Positions 17,950-27,683 of a stretch of DNA of 64,000 bases are shown one piece after another (position 1 is the first letter of the stretch; each line of letters begins with the position of its first letter). Source of the DNA: Aquidulcibacter paucihalophilus (GTDB taxonomy: Bacteria > Pseudomonadota > Alphaproteobacteria > Caulobacterales > Caulobacteraceae); the NCBI GenBank assembly GCA_030285985.1, contig CP127384.1, positions 1,600,501 through 1,664,500 of the forward strand, in the 5' to 3' direction. A model generated the notes under the pieces. That model ran no database searches. It had not been told where the DNA came from and saw nothing but the letters and a program-made list of their open reading frames with translations. A program made the position numbers and the translations under genes.

Positions 17950-18513
17950 CTAGCCCGCCGCCATCACCCCGCAGGCGACCCGGGCTCCGGCACCGCCGAT
18001 GGGTTGGCTGGTGTGATCGTCGGCATTGGCGTGGATGACCAGGGACGAGCCGTCCGAGTCCCACAACCACTGGCCGGGACCCTCGGAGGCGATGCGGGCG
18101 CGGGTGGTGAAGACCTCGACGTTCACCCGACCGCCGGCGTCGGCGAAGATATTGGGCAGGTCGCCGTCGTCGGGCCCACCTGCGTTCAGCAGGCCGTGAG
18201 GCGCTTGCGGATCCCCATGATTGACGTGGGCTCCGGCCGAAGTGAAGGGCGTCTCGCACTGGCCCGTCGCGTGGATGTGCACGCCGTGCCATCCCGGCGC
18301 CAGGCCATCAGCCTCGATCCGGATCAGCAGGCCCGTGGCCCCCTGGGTGAGGACCGCCCGCCCGATCCGGGTGCCCGAGGCATTGATCAGGGACGCCTCG
18401 CCGAAAGCGCCTGGCGCGGCGCGTGGCGGCGTGACGGACACGTCATTGGCGGTGACGCTGATACAGCCCGAGAGGGCGGCGGCGAGAGGCAGAAGGGCGA
18501 GGGTGGCGCGCAT
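17950..18513 (-). CDS. sodC: Cu-Zn superoxide dismutase, lipoprotein type
   Basis: SodC removes superoxide in the periplasm. The 187-residue protein has a signal ending in a lipobox (LSGC, Cys at 17), suggesting membrane anchoring. The copper ligands appear in GVHIHATGQC, GAHVNHG and LVIHANADD. In the zinc loop (PQAPHGLLN to DGDLPN) the third His ligand of classical enzymes aligns with Asp, which may still bind zinc. The Cys pair for the structural disulfide (GQCETPF and ARVACGVM) is present. It is convergent with the lipoprotein gene and divergent from gyrA. Confidence 0.9.
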   Translation of the reverse strand: MRATLALLPLAAALSGCISVTANDVSVTPPRAAPGAFGEASLINASGTRIGRAVLTQGATGLLIRIEADGLAPGWHGVHIHATGQCETPFTSAGAHVNHGDPQAPHGLLNAGGPDDGDLPNIFADAGGRVNVEVFTTRARIASEGPGQWLWDSDGSSLVIHANADDHTSQPIGGAGARVACGVMAAG

Positions 18514-18637
18514 GGTCGGTGTCCTTGTCCGGGCGGGGCTGGGGGGCGTGGCGCCGCTTTGCCACGGCAGTCCCCGGATGCTAGAAAACCGGTTCGCGGA
18601 TCACGTTCCGATTCCGGCCATTTAAAGCCTGATTTCC

Positions 18638-21424
18638 TTGACTGACGACAGCTATAACGACGCACTGCCCCCGGCTTCGGGCGGCGGCGGCGACATCTCC
18701 ACCATCACCATCGAAGACGAGCTGAGACGCTCGTATCTCGACTACGCCATGAGCGTGATCGTGAGCCGCGCCCTGCCGGACGCGCGTGACGGGCTGAAGC
18801 CCGTGCACCGCCGCATCCTGTATTCGATGCACGACCTGAAGATGACCCCGGACCGGCCCTATTCGAAATGCGCCCGCGTCGTCGGCGACGTGCTCGGCCG
18901 CTTCCACCCGCACGGCGACGCCTCGGTCTATATGGCGCTGGTGCGCATGGCCCAGCCGTTCTCCATGGGTTTGATGCTGGTCGATGGCCAGGGCAATTTC
19001 GGCTCGGTTGACGGCGATATGCCGGCCTCGATGCGTTACACCGAGGCCCGGATGGCCCCGGCGGCCTCGGCCCTGCTGACGGACATCGACAAGGACACGG
19101 TCGATTTCCAGCCGAACTACGACGAGAAGGAACTGGAGCCCGTCGTCCTGCCGGCGCGGATCCCCAACCTGCTGGTCAATGGCGCGGGCGGCATTGCCGT
19201 CGGCATGGCCACCAACATCCCGCCGCATAACCTGGGCGAGATCATCGACGCCTGCGTCGCCCTGCTGGACGACCCGAACATCAGCGACGACGCCCTGCTC
19301 GACATCGTTCCCGGTCCCGACTTCCCGACCGGCGGTGAGATCATGGGCCGGACGGCGCCCCGTAACGCCCTGCGCGACGGCCGCGGCTCGGTCGTGGTGC
19401 GCGGCCAGGCGACGATCGAGACGATCCGGAAGGACCGCGAGGCCATCGTCGTCACCCAGCTGCCCTATCAGGTCAACAAACAAACCCTGATCGAGCGCAT
19501 CGTTGAAATGGTCCGCGAGAAGCGGATCGAGGGCATTTCCGATGTCCGCGACGAATCCGACCGCGACGGCATGCGGATGGTCATCGAGCTGAAGCGCGAC
19601 GCCTCGGCCGATGTGGTCCTGAACCAGCTGTGGCGCTTCACCGCCATGCAGAGCTCGTTCGGCGTCAACATGCTGGCGCTGAACCATGGCCGCCCGATCC
19701 AGATGGGTCTGCGCCAGCTGCTGGAGGCCTTCCTCGAATTCCGCGAGGAAGTGGTCGTCCGCCGCATCAAGTTCGAACTGGCCAAGGCCCGTGACCGCGG
19801 CCATGTGCTGGTCGGTCTGGCCGTGGCCGTGGCCAATATCGATGAGGTCATTCACATCATCCGCAGCTCGGCCGATCCGGCCGAGGCGCGCGAGCGGCTG
19901 CAGGCCAAGAGCTGGCCGGTGGGCGACATGATCGCCCTCATCGAGCTGATCGCCGACCCGCGCTCCATGCTGGTCGACGGCGACAAGCTGAACCTGACCG
20001 ACGAACAGGCCCGCGCCATCCTGGGCCTGACCCTCAGCCGCCTGACCGGCCTCGGCCGCGACGACATCTTCGGCGAGGCCCGCGGCCTGGCCGACACCAT
20101 CCAGGGCCACCTGACCCTGCTGAGCGACCGCGCCAACATCCTGGCCGTCATCCGCGAGGACCTGCTGGTCGTGCGCGGGGAGTTCGCAGTTCCGCGGCGG
20201 ACCCTGATCGGCGAGGGCGACTATGAGCTGGAAGACGAGGACCTGATCCCGCGCGAGGACATGGTCGTTACCGTCACCCATGGCGGCTACGTCAAGCGCG
20301 TCGCCCTGAACGCCTATCGGACCCAGCATCGCGGCGGCAAGGGCCGCTCGGGCGTGGCGATGAAGGAGGACGACGCCGTCGTCGGCGTCTTCTCGGCCTC
20401 GACCCACACGCCGGTGCTGTTCTTCGCCACCAACGGCAAGGCCTACAAGCTGAAGACCTGGCGCCTGCCGCTGGGCAATCCCCAGTCACGCGGCAAGGCC
20501 TTCGTCAATCTGCTGCCCATCGAGCCGGGCGACAGCATCATGAACGTCCTGCCCCTGCCTGAGAACGAGGCGGAGTGGGGCGATTACGACATCATGTTCG
20601 CGACCAAGTCCGGCGACGTGCGGCGGAACAAGCTCAGCGACTTCGCCACCGTCAACCGGGCCGGCAAGATCGCCATGAAGCTGGAGGACGGCGACCACAT
20701 GGTCGGGGTCGCCCTGTGCACCGCCGAGGACGACGTCATGCTGACGACCGCCCTGGGCCGCGCGATCCGCTTCAAGGCCGACGATGTCCGGGTCTTCAAG
20801 GGCCGGGACTCGACCGGCGTCCGCGGCGTCCGTCTGCAGAAGGACGACGAAGTCATCTCCATGGCCGTGCTGGGCCGGGTCGACGCGACGCCGGACGAAC
20901 GGGCCGCCTATGTCAAACACGCCTCGGCCATGCGCCGGGCGGCGGACGGGGCCGAGGACGAACCGGTCGTGGCGGCCGATGACGAGGGCGACGAAGCCGC
21001 GGGTGAAGCCATCCTCTCGACCGAGCGGATCGCCGAGCTGGGGGCCGCCGAACAGTTCATCCTCACGGTCACCGAGACCGGCTTCGGCAAACGCTCCTCG
21101 GCCTATGAGTACCGGCGGACGGGCCGGGGCGGGCAGGGGCTTACGGCCCACGGTCTGGGCGGTCGGGCGGGCACGCGCCTGGCGGCCTCCTTCCCGGTTG
21201 AGGACAGCGACGAACTGTTGCTGGTGACCTCGGGTGGCCAGATGATCCGCACCCCGGTCGGCCAGGTCCGCATCGTCGGCCGGTCCAGCCAGGGCGTCAC
21301 CATCTTCCGCACTGCCGACGGCGAAAAGGTCGTCTCGGTCGAGCGGCTGCCTGACAGCGGTGGCGATGGGGATCCGGTCGAAGGTGAAGGTATTGAGCCG
21401 GGCACCGGGGACGGCGAAGCCTGA
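18638..21424 (+). CDS. gyrA: DNA gyrase subunit A
   Basis: GyrA cuts and reseals DNA during negative supercoiling. The 928-residue protein has the catalytic Tyr in MRYTEAR (Tyr134), the GyrA box as QHRGGKG, the six-bladed C-terminal domain and an acidic tail. Between blades there is an acidic insertion around residues 765-790. Residues equivalent to E. coli Ser83 and Asp87 are Ala95 and Met99 ([13 protein letters not shown]), a combination associated with intrinsic fluoroquinolone resistance. The start is TTG 18638 with only a weak ribosome-binding site. Confidence 0.96.
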   Translation: MTDDSYNDALPPASGGGGDISTITIEDELRRSYLDYAMSVIVSRALPDARDGLKPVHRRILYSMHDLKMTPDRPYSKCARVVGDVLGRFHPHGDASVYMALVRMAQPFSMGLMLVDGQGNFGSVDGDMPASMRYTEARMAPAASALLTDIDKDTVDFQPNYDEKELEPVVLPARIPNLLVNGAGGIAVGMATNIPPHNLGEIIDACVALLDDPNISDDALLDIVPGPDFPTGGEIMGRTAPRNALRDGRGSVVVRGQATIETIRKDREAIVVTQLPYQVNKQTLIERIVEMVREKRIEGISDVRDESDRDGMRMVIELKRDASADVVLNQLWRFTAMQSSFGVNMLALNHGRPIQMGLRQLLEAFLEFREEVVVRRIKFELAKARDRGHVLVGLAVAVANIDEVIHIIRSSADPAEARERLQAKSWPVGDMIALIELIADPRSMLVDGDKLNLTDEQARAILGLTLSRLTGLGRDDIFGEARGLADTIQGHLTLLSDRANILAVIREDLLVVRGEFAVPRRTLIGEGDYELEDEDLIPREDMVVTVTHGGYVKRVALNAYRTQHRGGKGRSGVAMKEDDAVVGVFSASTHTPVLFFATNGKAYKLKTWRLPLGNPQSRGKAFVNLLPIEPGDSIMNVLPLPENEAEWGDYDIMFATKSGDVRRNKLSDFATVNRAGKIAMKLEDGDHMVGVALCTAEDDVMLTTALGRAIRFKADDVRVFKGRDSTGVRGVRLQKDDEVISMAVLGRVDATPDERAAYVKHASAMRRAADGAEDEPVVAADDEGDEAAGEAILSTERIAELGAAEQFILTVTETGFGKRSSAYEYRRTGRGGQGLTAHGLGGRAGTRLAASFPVEDSDELLLVTSGGQMIRTPVGQVRIVGRSSQGVTIFRTADGEKVVSVERLPDSGGDGDPVEGEGIEPGTGDGEA

Positions 21425-21427
21425 TCC

Positions 21428-22231
21428 GTGGCGGGCGCCGTTGAACTGAGTGTCGACGGCGCGCCGGCTACACCCGGCGACCTCGCGCATGTCGCCCTGA
21501 TCAACTACGGCGCCTACACCTCGTTCCGGGTGGAGCAGGGTGGCGTTCGCGGCCTCGACCTGCATCTGGCGCGGCTGGAGGCCGAGGCGGTTGAACTGTT
21601 CGGCGAGGCTGTCGGGAAGTTCCGGCTGCGGGACTTCATTCGGAACGCCGTCGCGGGCCGGGAAGACTGCTGGCTGCGGGCCAGTCTGTTCTCGCCAGAC
21701 GTCAGCCCGCGGACGCCGGACTGGCAAGGCACGCCGCGCGTCATGATCGCTGTGTCGCCGCCGCCGCCGCCGCTCGCCGACCGCCCGCGCCTGCAACTCC
21801 AGCCCTATGTGCGGGAGGCGGCGCAGCTGAAGCATGTCGCCACCTTCGGCCTGATCCGCGCCCGCCGCGCGGCGCGGGCCGCCGGATTTGACGACGCCCT
21901 GTTCGTGGATGGTGAGGGCCGGATTTCGGAGGGCAGTCTGTGGAACATCGGCTTTGTTTGCGGTGACGAGGTCGTCTGGCCCCAGGCCGCGATGTTGGCA
22001 GGCGTGGCACAGGCCCTGGTTCACGAGGGTCTGGCCGGTGTCGGCCTGACCGGGCGCACGGCACCGGTTCCGGCCGGTGATCTCGCCCGCTTCGATGCAG
22101 CCTTCCTCTGCAATAGCGCCACCCCGGCCTGCGCCATCGCGGCGATCGGCGATCAGGCCTTCCCATCACCGGCGGGCCTGATCGAGCGGCTGCAGCACGC
22201 CTGGGCCTCGAACCCGGTCCAGCCACTCTAG
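21428..22231 (+). CDS. Class IV PLP-dependent aminotransferase family protein
   Basis: The 267-residue protein belongs to the fold-type IV aminotransferases (branched-chain aminotransferase, D-amino acid transaminase, aminodeoxychorismate lyase). Visible features: INYGAYTSFRV with the N-terminal substrate loop, LDLHLARLEAEA, the PLP-Lys segment in AQLKHVATFGLI, and ISEGSLWNIGFV, where the family has a conserved Glu and Asn. Specificity cannot be told from sequence. It starts with GTG four bases after gyrA. Confidence 0.85.
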   Translation: MAGAVELSVDGAPATPGDLAHVALINYGAYTSFRVEQGGVRGLDLHLARLEAEAVELFGEAVGKFRLRDFIRNAVAGREDCWLRASLFSPDVSPRTPDWQGTPRVMIAVSPPPPPLADRPRLQLQPYVREAAQLKHVATFGLIRARRAARAAGFDDALFVDGEGRISEGSLWNIGFVCGDEVVWPQAAMLAGVAQALVHEGLAGVGLTGRTAPVPAGDLARFDAAFLCNSATPACAIAAIGDQAFPSPAGLIERLQHAWASNPVQPL

Positions 22232-22281
22232 GCCAGCCGTTTGGTGCCTGCTAAACCAAGGAAGAGACGGGGAGGAAAGTG

Positions 22282-22764
22282 ATGCGCATCGGCCTGTATC
22301 CGGGCACGTTCGACCCCGTCACCAACGGGCATATGGACATCATCGGGCGTGCGGTGAAGCTGGTCGACCGGCTGGTCATCGGCGTCGCCCGTAATGATGA
22401 GAAGGGCCCGATGTTCACGACCGATCAGCGGGTCGAGATGGTCCGGGCCGAGGTCGCCCACCTGGGGCCGAAGGTCGAGGTGCGGCCCTTTGCCAGTCTG
22501 CTGATGCATTTCGCCGAGGAACTCGACGCCGGCATCATCGTGCGGGGACTCCGCGCCGTCGCCGACTTCGAATACGAGTTCCAGATGACGGCGATGAACC
22601 AGCGCCTCAATGCCGACATCGAGACGGTCTTCCTGATGGCCGATCCACGGCACCAGGCCATCGCCTCGCGTCTCGTCAAGGAGATCGCCCGGCTCGACGG
22701 TGCGATCGACAGTTTCGTCAGCCCCGCCGTCGCCGAAATGGTGCGGGCCAAGGTCAAGGGTTAG
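22282..22764 (+). CDS. coaD: Phosphopantetheine adenylyltransferase
   Basis: CoaD transfers AMP to 4'-phosphopantetheine in the fourth step of coenzyme A synthesis. The 160-residue protein starts RIGLYPGTFDPVTNGHMDII, which contains the nucleotidyltransferase T/HxGH motif, and includes RGLRAVADFEYEFQM and VSPAVAEMV near the end. ATG 22282 has GGGGAGG six bases upstream; GTG at 22279 is in frame but too close to that site. It is followed by a cyclophilin gene with a single base between them. Confidence 0.94.
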   Translation: MRIGLYPGTFDPVTNGHMDIIGRAVKLVDRLVIGVARNDEKGPMFTTDQRVEMVRAEVAHLGPKVEVRPFASLLMHFAEELDAGIIVRGLRAVADFEYEFQMTAMNQRLNADIETVFLMADPRHQAIASRLVKEIARLDGAIDSFVSPAVAEMVRAKVKG

Positions 22765-22765
22765 A

Positions 22766-23620
22766 ATGAACGTCAAGATCGCCATCGCCGCCGCGCTTTC
22801 GACGGCAGTTCTCGCTGCGTCAGGCCCTGTCGTGGCCCAGACGGCGTCGCCGGAATGGCGCACCATCGCGCCCGAGAACCTGCTCATCATCGACACGGCC
22901 AAGGGCCGCATCCTGATCGAGCTTGAGCCGCGGATGGCACCCCTGTCTGTCGAGCGTATCCGCACCCTGGCCGACCAGGGCTTCTATGACGGGTTGAAGT
23001 TCCACCGGGTCATCTCGGACTTCATGGCCCAGACCGGCGACCCGCTGGGGACCGGAGAGGGTGGCAGCGAACTGCCGGATATTGATGGCGAGTTCCAGTT
23101 CCGGCGCGGCCGTGATCTGGGGTTTGTGAACGTGGCTACGGGTCAGGCGGGACTGCTGGGCTTTGCCGGGTCCATGCCGGTCTTCACCCAGCCCGACGCC
23201 CAGATGATGGTCACGGCCGACTTCAAGACCGCGGCGCAGGCCCTGTTCTGCCCGGGCGTTCTGGGTATGGCGCGCAATCAGGACCCGCACAGCGCCAACA
23301 GTCAGTTCTTCATCATGACCGGAAGCAATGAGAGCCTGAATGGCCTCTATGCGCCGTTCGGTCGTGTCCTGGCCGGACTGGATGTGGTCCGGGCGCTCAA
23401 GCCGGGCGCCGAGGCCGCCAATGGCCGGGTCGAGGATCCCGATCTGATGACCCGCGCCCGCACCGCTGCCGCCCTGCCGGAACGGCAGCGCCCCGTTGTC
23501 CGGGTCAGAACGACGTCCAGCCCGGCCTTCACCGCCATGGTGGAACAGGTGCGGACCGAACGTGGCGCGCGCTTCACCGTGTGCGATATTCAGCCGATTG
23601 CCGAGGTCACGGGCGGATGA
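22766..23620 (+). CDS. Exported cyclophilin-type peptidyl-prolyl isomerase, first of two
   Basis: The 284-residue protein has a Sec signal peptide (MNVKIAIAAALSTAVLAASG, cleavage near VVAQ) and a cyclophilin domain: ENLLIIDTAKGRILIEL, FYDGLKFHRVISDFMAQTGD (the catalytic Arg region), and SANSQFFIMTG. The mature protein has only two Cys, in LFCPGVLGMA inside the domain and in FTVCDI near the C-terminus. A C-terminal extension of about 80 residues follows the domain. The next gene is a close paralogue with the same layout. Confidence 0.9.
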   Translation: MNVKIAIAAALSTAVLAASGPVVAQTASPEWRTIAPENLLIIDTAKGRILIELEPRMAPLSVERIRTLADQGFYDGLKFHRVISDFMAQTGDPLGTGEGGSELPDIDGEFQFRRGRDLGFVNVATGQAGLLGFAGSMPVFTQPDAQMMVTADFKTAAQALFCPGVLGMARNQDPHSANSQFFIMTGSNESLNGLYAPFGRVLAGLDVVRALKPGAEAANGRVEDPDLMTRARTAAALPERQRPVVRVRTTSSPAFTAMVEQVRTERGARFTVCDIQPIAEVTGG

Positions 23621-23640
23621 TCCGCCCAGGGGAGGTTGCC

Positions 23641-24525
23641 GTGAAGACCATAGCCGGCCTCGCGGCCCTGTCCGTCCTGATCGCCGGATCCGCGCTGGCG
23701 CAGGAGGTCGGCGGCCTGCCGCCCCCGCCGCCAGCTCCGGCGACGACCGTGGTCCTTCCGGAATGGCGCGCGGTCCCCGCGGAAAACCTGCTGGTGATCG
23801 ACACGACGCGCGGCCGCATTCTGGTGGAGCTGGTGCCGGAAGTGGCGCCCCTGCATGTTGAGCGGATCAGGCTGCTCGCGCGCCGGGGCTTCTATGACAA
23901 TGTGCCGTGGCATCGGGTCATCGACTGGTTCATGGCCCAGACGGGCGACCCCTTGGGCAATGGCGAGGGCCAGAGCCCCTATCCCGACCTGAAGGGCGAG
24001 TTCACCTTCCGCCGCGACAGCGCCATGCCGTTCGCCGCCGTCGCCGAACCGTCGGGTGCTCGGATCGGCTTCTTCCGTTCCCTGCCGGTCCAGACCCAGC
24101 CTGACGCGGCCTTTGCCCTGACCGGCGACGGCAAGGTGCACGGCTGGGGCCTGTATTGCCCCGGTGTGGCGGGCATGGCCCGCGACGAAGGCAATGACAC
24201 CGCCAACAGCCAGTTCTTCCTGATGCGCCAGGCCTATCCGGCGCTGGACAAGCGCTACTCCATCTGGGGCATGACGGTGTCGGGCCTCGACGTCGTGCGG
24301 TCCCTGCGGGTCGGCGACGGTGACAACGGCATGGTCACGGCCGAGCCGGACCGGATGACGCGGGTGCGGATCGCGGCCGACATCGCGGAGGCCGAGCGGC
24401 CGGGCGTGCAGGTGCTGGCGACGGATTCTCCGAGGTTCCGGGCCATGGTGGACCAAACCCGCACTGCTCGCGGGGCGGACTTCTCGGTCTGCGACATCAG
24501 CTTGCCGGTTCAGGTCACGAACTAG
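23641..24525 (+). CDS. Exported cyclophilin-type peptidyl-prolyl isomerase, second of two
   Basis: This 294-residue paralogue of the preceding gene has a signal peptide (KTIAGLAALSVLIAGSALAQ), a Pro-rich linker of about 15 residues (GLPPPPPAPATT), and a cyclophilin domain with FYDNVPWHRVIDWFMAQTGD and TANSQFFLMRQ. Its two mature Cys (LYCPGVAGMA and FSVCDI) align with those of its neighbour. The start is GTG 23641, which has GGGGAGG upstream; ATG 23617 is in frame but precedes that site. Its end overlaps the convergent ppx gene by four bases. Confidence 0.9.
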   Translation: MKTIAGLAALSVLIAGSALAQEVGGLPPPPPAPATTVVLPEWRAVPAENLLVIDTTRGRILVELVPEVAPLHVERIRLLARRGFYDNVPWHRVIDWFMAQTGDPLGNGEGQSPYPDLKGEFTFRRDSAMPFAAVAEPSGARIGFFRSLPVQTQPDAAFALTGDGKVHGWGLYCPGVAGMARDEGNDTANSQFFLMRQAYPALDKRYSIWGMTVSGLDVVRSLRVGDGDNGMVTAEPDRMTRVRIAADIAEAERPGVQVLATDSPRFRAMVDQTRTARGADFSVCDISLPVQVTN

Positions 24526-25646
24526 GATCGGCCCCGGCGGCGTCTCCGGTTCGGTTTCCGGTCCTCACGCATCTGCTGCAGCAGCAGGCCTTCGCGCAGG
24601 CCGCGGTCGGCAACACGGACCCGTTCCGAGGGCCAGGCACGCTGGACGGCTTCCATGATGGCGGCGCCGGCCAGGACCAGGTCGGCGCGATCCGGACCGA
24701 TGCAGGGCTCTGCTGCGCGACCGGCGGCACCCAGGCGCTTCAGGGTGTCGGCGGCAGCCTCGCAGTCGCGCCGGGTCATCCAGAGACCATCCACCAGATT
24801 GCGCTGATAGCGGCGCAGACCCAGGTGAATCCCCGCCAGACTGGTGATGGCCCCCGAAGTGCCGACCATGTGGGCACGACCGCTCACAAACAGCTCTCTC
24901 AATGCGGGATTGACCGGTGCCTCTGCGATCGCGACGCCCATGTCGACGACCATGGCCTCATACCAGTCCTCAAGGCCGCCATCGGGCTCCGGATGGCGCT
25001 CGGCGAGCGTGACGACCCCCACTGGCGCTGACATCCAGCCCTCCAGCACGAAGCTGTCGCCGCGTTTCGAGAGCCAGTTCAGCTCGGTCGATCCGCCGCC
25101 GACATCGACCACCAGCACCGCCTCGGCCGAGTTGTCGAAAAGGTTCAGGCAGCCGCGCACGGCAAGGCGGGCCTCCTCGACCGGGTCGATGATCCGCAGT
25201 TTGAGGCCGGTGCCCACGCGCACGCGTTCAATGAAGGCAGGACCGTTTTCGGCCTGACGACAGGCCTGGGTGGCCACCGCCATGAGGCGCGAGGAGTCGA
25301 CGCCCTTTTTTGCGACCCGTTCGCCGCACAGCATCAGGGCCTCATAGGCCCGGTCCATGGCTGCGTCATCCAGCCGGCCGGTCCGTGACAGGCCTTCGCC
25401 CAGACGCACGATGCGGCTGAAGGAATCGACGACGCGAAAGCCGTCTCGCGCCGGCTTTGCAATCAGCAGCCGGCAGTTGTTGGTCCCGAGATCGAGCGCG
25501 CCATAGAGCGGCGCATCGCGACCTGACGCTCCTGGGTCCCCGGCGGCACCGTTCGCGGCGCGCTGCCCATCGGACCTTCGGGGCTGGGACCGGTCGTCAC
25601 GCCGTGGCGGCGCGCCGTCGGTCTCCGGCATGGGCCGAACTTTCAT
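24522..25646 (-). CDS. ppx: Ppx/GppA family phosphatase
   Basis: Members hydrolyse inorganic polyphosphate or pppGpp, using an ASKHA (actin-like) ATP-fold. The 374-residue protein has a disordered, Arg/Pro-rich N-terminal tail of about 45 residues, then the phosphate-1 loop YGALDLGTNNCRLLIAKP, the QACRQAENGPAFI and EEARLAVRG segments, VLVVDVGGGSTELNWL, and SGAITSLAGIHLGL. It lacks the C-terminal HD-like domain of E. coli Ppx and ends in a very basic tail (KPNRRRRRGRS). Which substrate is used cannot be decided here. Confidence 0.87.
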   Translation of the reverse strand: MKVRPMPETDGAPPRRDDRSQPRRSDGQRAANGAAGDPGASGRDAPLYGALDLGTNNCRLLIAKPARDGFRVVDSFSRIVRLGEGLSRTGRLDDAAMDRAYEALMLCGERVAKKGVDSSRLMAVATQACRQAENGPAFIERVRVGTGLKLRIIDPVEEARLAVRGCLNLFDNSAEAVLVVDVGGGSTELNWLSKRGDSFVLEGWMSAPVGVVTLAERHPEPDGGLEDWYEAMVVDMGVAIAEAPVNPALRELFVSGRAHMVGTSGAITSLAGIHLGLRRYQRNLVDGLWMTRRDCEAAADTLKRLGAAGRAAEPCIGPDRADLVLAGAAIMEAVQRAWPSERVRVADRGLREGLLLQQMREDRKPNRRRRRGRS

Positions 25647-25778
25647 GGTGGGCGGTCCGAAGCGGCGCCCGTCCCAGACACTCTAGGACTGTGCAGTGCT
25701 CCACGCCAAGCGTGTCTGTCGCGAAAATGAACAGCATGCTGCAGACGAGGCTCAGGTTCGGTCAGGCACTCTCTCGCC

Positions 25779-26093
25779 ATGACCCAGGAAACCGTTGCAA
25801 AATTCGGGCTCGGCCAGATCGTTCGTCACCGCGACGCCGCCTTTCGCGGCGTGGTGATCGACATCGATGCCTCCTACGCCGGCCTGCCCGGCGAAACGGG
25901 CGAGGTCACCCCGGATCAGCCCTTCTACCAGGTCCTCGCCATCGGCCCGGACGGCGGCTTCATCGCCTATGCGGCCGAAGCGGCGCTGGAGCAGGATCCG
26001 GAGCTGTCTGCGCTTACGCGTGAAGCCGAGACGCGCTGGTTCACGGTCGACTCCCGGGGCCGCCACGCGCCCCGGGCCCACGCCATTCACTAG
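25779..26093 (+). CDS. hspQ: Heat shock protein HspQ
   Basis: HspQ (YccV-like hemimethylated-DNA-binding domain) is known in enterobacteria as a specificity factor and substrate of Lon. The 104-residue protein has the family core: KFGLGQIVRHRDAAFRGVVI, DIDASY, PDQPFYQVLA and FIAYAAEAALEQDPE, then a His/Arg-rich tail. It stands alone, 130 bases from ppx on the opposite strand. No heat-shock promoter was identified with confidence. Confidence 0.87.
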   Translation: MTQETVAKFGLGQIVRHRDAAFRGVVIDIDASYAGLPGETGEVTPDQPFYQVLAIGPDGGFIAYAAEAALEQDPELSALTREAETRWFTVDSRGRHAPRAHAIH

Positions 26094-26175
26094 GCCGACT
26101 CTGGCGCGTGCGGCGCGAGGGGCCTAGATTGGGAGCAAGGGCCTTTGAGAGCCCGCAGGTTGCAGGAGCAGGTCC

Positions 26176-27051
26176 ATGTCCGACTTCGAACATGTGTTCG
26201 ACGCGCCCCCGGAAGGTGCCGCGGCCGACTGGACGATCCCGCAGGACTGGGCCGCCTATACCGAGGTTGAGCACCGGACCTGGGACACCCTTTACGCCCG
26301 ACAGATGAAAATCCTGCCCGGCCGGGCTGCGGATGTCTTCCTCAAGGGGCTGACCGCCCTGGACCTCAACACCGGCGGCATCCCGGATTTCGCGGTGATG
26401 AACCCCAAGCTCCGGGCCCTGACCGGCTGGACCGTTGTCTGCGTGCCGGGCCTGGTGCCCGATGACGTGTTCTTCGACCATCTGGCCAACCGCCGCTTCC
26501 CCTCGGGCCAGTTCATCCGCAAGCCCGACCAGCTCGACTATCTCCAGGAGCCCGACATCTTCCATGATGTTTTCGGCCACGTTCCGATGCTCTCTGACCC
26601 CGACTTCGCCGACTATATGGAGGCCTACGGCAAGGGCGGTCAGCGCGCGGCCTCGCTGGGCGTGCTCCAGAACCTCGCCCGGCTGTATTGGTACACCGTG
26701 GAGTTCGGCCTGATGCAGGACACGAACGGGCTCCGCATCTACGGGGCCGGCATCGTGTCTTCCGCGACCGAGAGTGTCTTCTCCCTCGAGGATGCGTCTC
26801 CAAACCGCCTCGGCTTTGATCTCGAGCGTGTGATGAAGACCCTCTACCGGATCGACGACTTCCAGCAGGTCTATTTCGTCATCGACACCATCGAACAGCT
26901 GAAGGCCGAGACGTTGAAGGATTTTGGCCCCATCTACGAGCGACTGAAGGGGGCCGACGCCATCGCCATCGACGCGATCCTGCCGACCGACCGGGTTTTC
27001 ACGCGCGGGACCCAGGCCTATGCGGCGCGCGGCGGCCGGTTCGCGGCCTGA
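26176..27051 (+). CDS. phhA: Phenylalanine 4-monooxygenase
   Basis: PhhA hydroxylates phenylalanine to tyrosine using tetrahydropterin and oxygen. The 291-residue enzyme contains the iron-binding FHDVFGHVPML (two His) and VEFGLM (Glu ligand), and a VEHRTWDTLYARQ start to the catalytic core. It has the single-domain bacterial form, without the regulatory ACT domain. A GGAGCAGG site lies before ATG 26176. No pterin dehydratase (phhB) is found nearby. Confidence 0.95.
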   Translation: MSDFEHVFDAPPEGAAADWTIPQDWAAYTEVEHRTWDTLYARQMKILPGRAADVFLKGLTALDLNTGGIPDFAVMNPKLRALTGWTVVCVPGLVPDDVFFDHLANRRFPSGQFIRKPDQLDYLQEPDIFHDVFGHVPMLSDPDFADYMEAYGKGGQRAASLGVLQNLARLYWYTVEFGLMQDTNGLRIYGAGIVSSATESVFSLEDASPNRLGFDLERVMKTLYRIDDFQQVYFVIDTIEQLKAETLKDFGPIYERLKGADAIAIDAILPTDRVFTRGTQAYAARGGRFAA

Positions 27052-27131
27052 CTGAACCTGATTCGCGGCGTCCGCCGCTTGTGGTGAGGCACCCGGCGGC
27101 GAAGATGGAGGCTTCCCGGAGGAGGCACGCC

Positions 27132-27683
27132 ATGAAGTCTGTCATGTTGTTCACTGCGGCCGTCGCGGTCGCCCTGGTCATTGCCGACGATGCCCAGGCC
27201 CAGTCCCGTAACCGCACGCTGGCCGACGGCCGGGTTCTGACAATCCCGGGCTCGATCACGGACTGCCGTCTGACCGGGTCGCCGGCCGACACGCCGGCGC
27301 AACTCGCCCTCGACTTCGACTGCCAGGCCCCCTCGCGGGAGGGCGGGCCCGCGGATACGTCCGGGCAGGCGGGGCTCGTCATTCTGGGCCAGGCAGGCGC
27401 CATCTCGCCCGACGCCTTCCTGGCGGGCCAGCTCGAAACCTGGTGGCCCGGGATCGACGCCGCGGGGCGCGCGTCCAATATCCGGCGATCGCGCAAGGCG
27501 ACGGCGAACGGCGAGGCGGCCGTGGTCTGCATTCACCGGGACGATATCGCGGCGCTTGCCGGTGACGCCGTCTGCGTTCTCGATCAGCCCAGGATTCAGG
27601 TCTTGATCGCCGGCCGATCGACCATGGCCCTGACCGCCGACAATGTGGTCGATACCCTGATGAAGGGCATGACTCTGCGCTAG
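27132..27683 (+). CDS. Exported protein of unknown function
   Basis: The 183-residue protein has a Sec signal (MKSVMLFTAAVAVALVIADD, cleavage near AQAQ). The mature part has three Cys (TDCRLTG, DFDCQAPSR, and VVCIHRD with a fourth in AVCVLDQP), enough for disulfides in the periplasm. ATG 27132 is preceded by GGAGGAGG; earlier starts in frame are unlikely. The stop overlaps that of the convergent transporter gene. No family is recognised. Confidence 0.75.
   Translation: MKSVMLFTAAVAVALVIADDAQAQSRNRTLADGRVLTIPGSITDCRLTGSPADTPAQLALDFDCQAPSREGGPADTSGQAGLVILGQAGAISPDAFLAGQLETWWPGIDAAGRASNIRRSRKATANGEAAVVCIHRDDIAALAGDAVCVLDQPRIQVLIAGRSTMALTADNVVDTLMKGMTLR

Noticed and set aside
18560..18610. GGAAC followed by GTT upstream of sodC, resembling an EcfG-type stress promoter
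   Set aside because: The spacing is about 14-15 bases; EcfG-type promoters need 16-17, and the -10 element is not exact.
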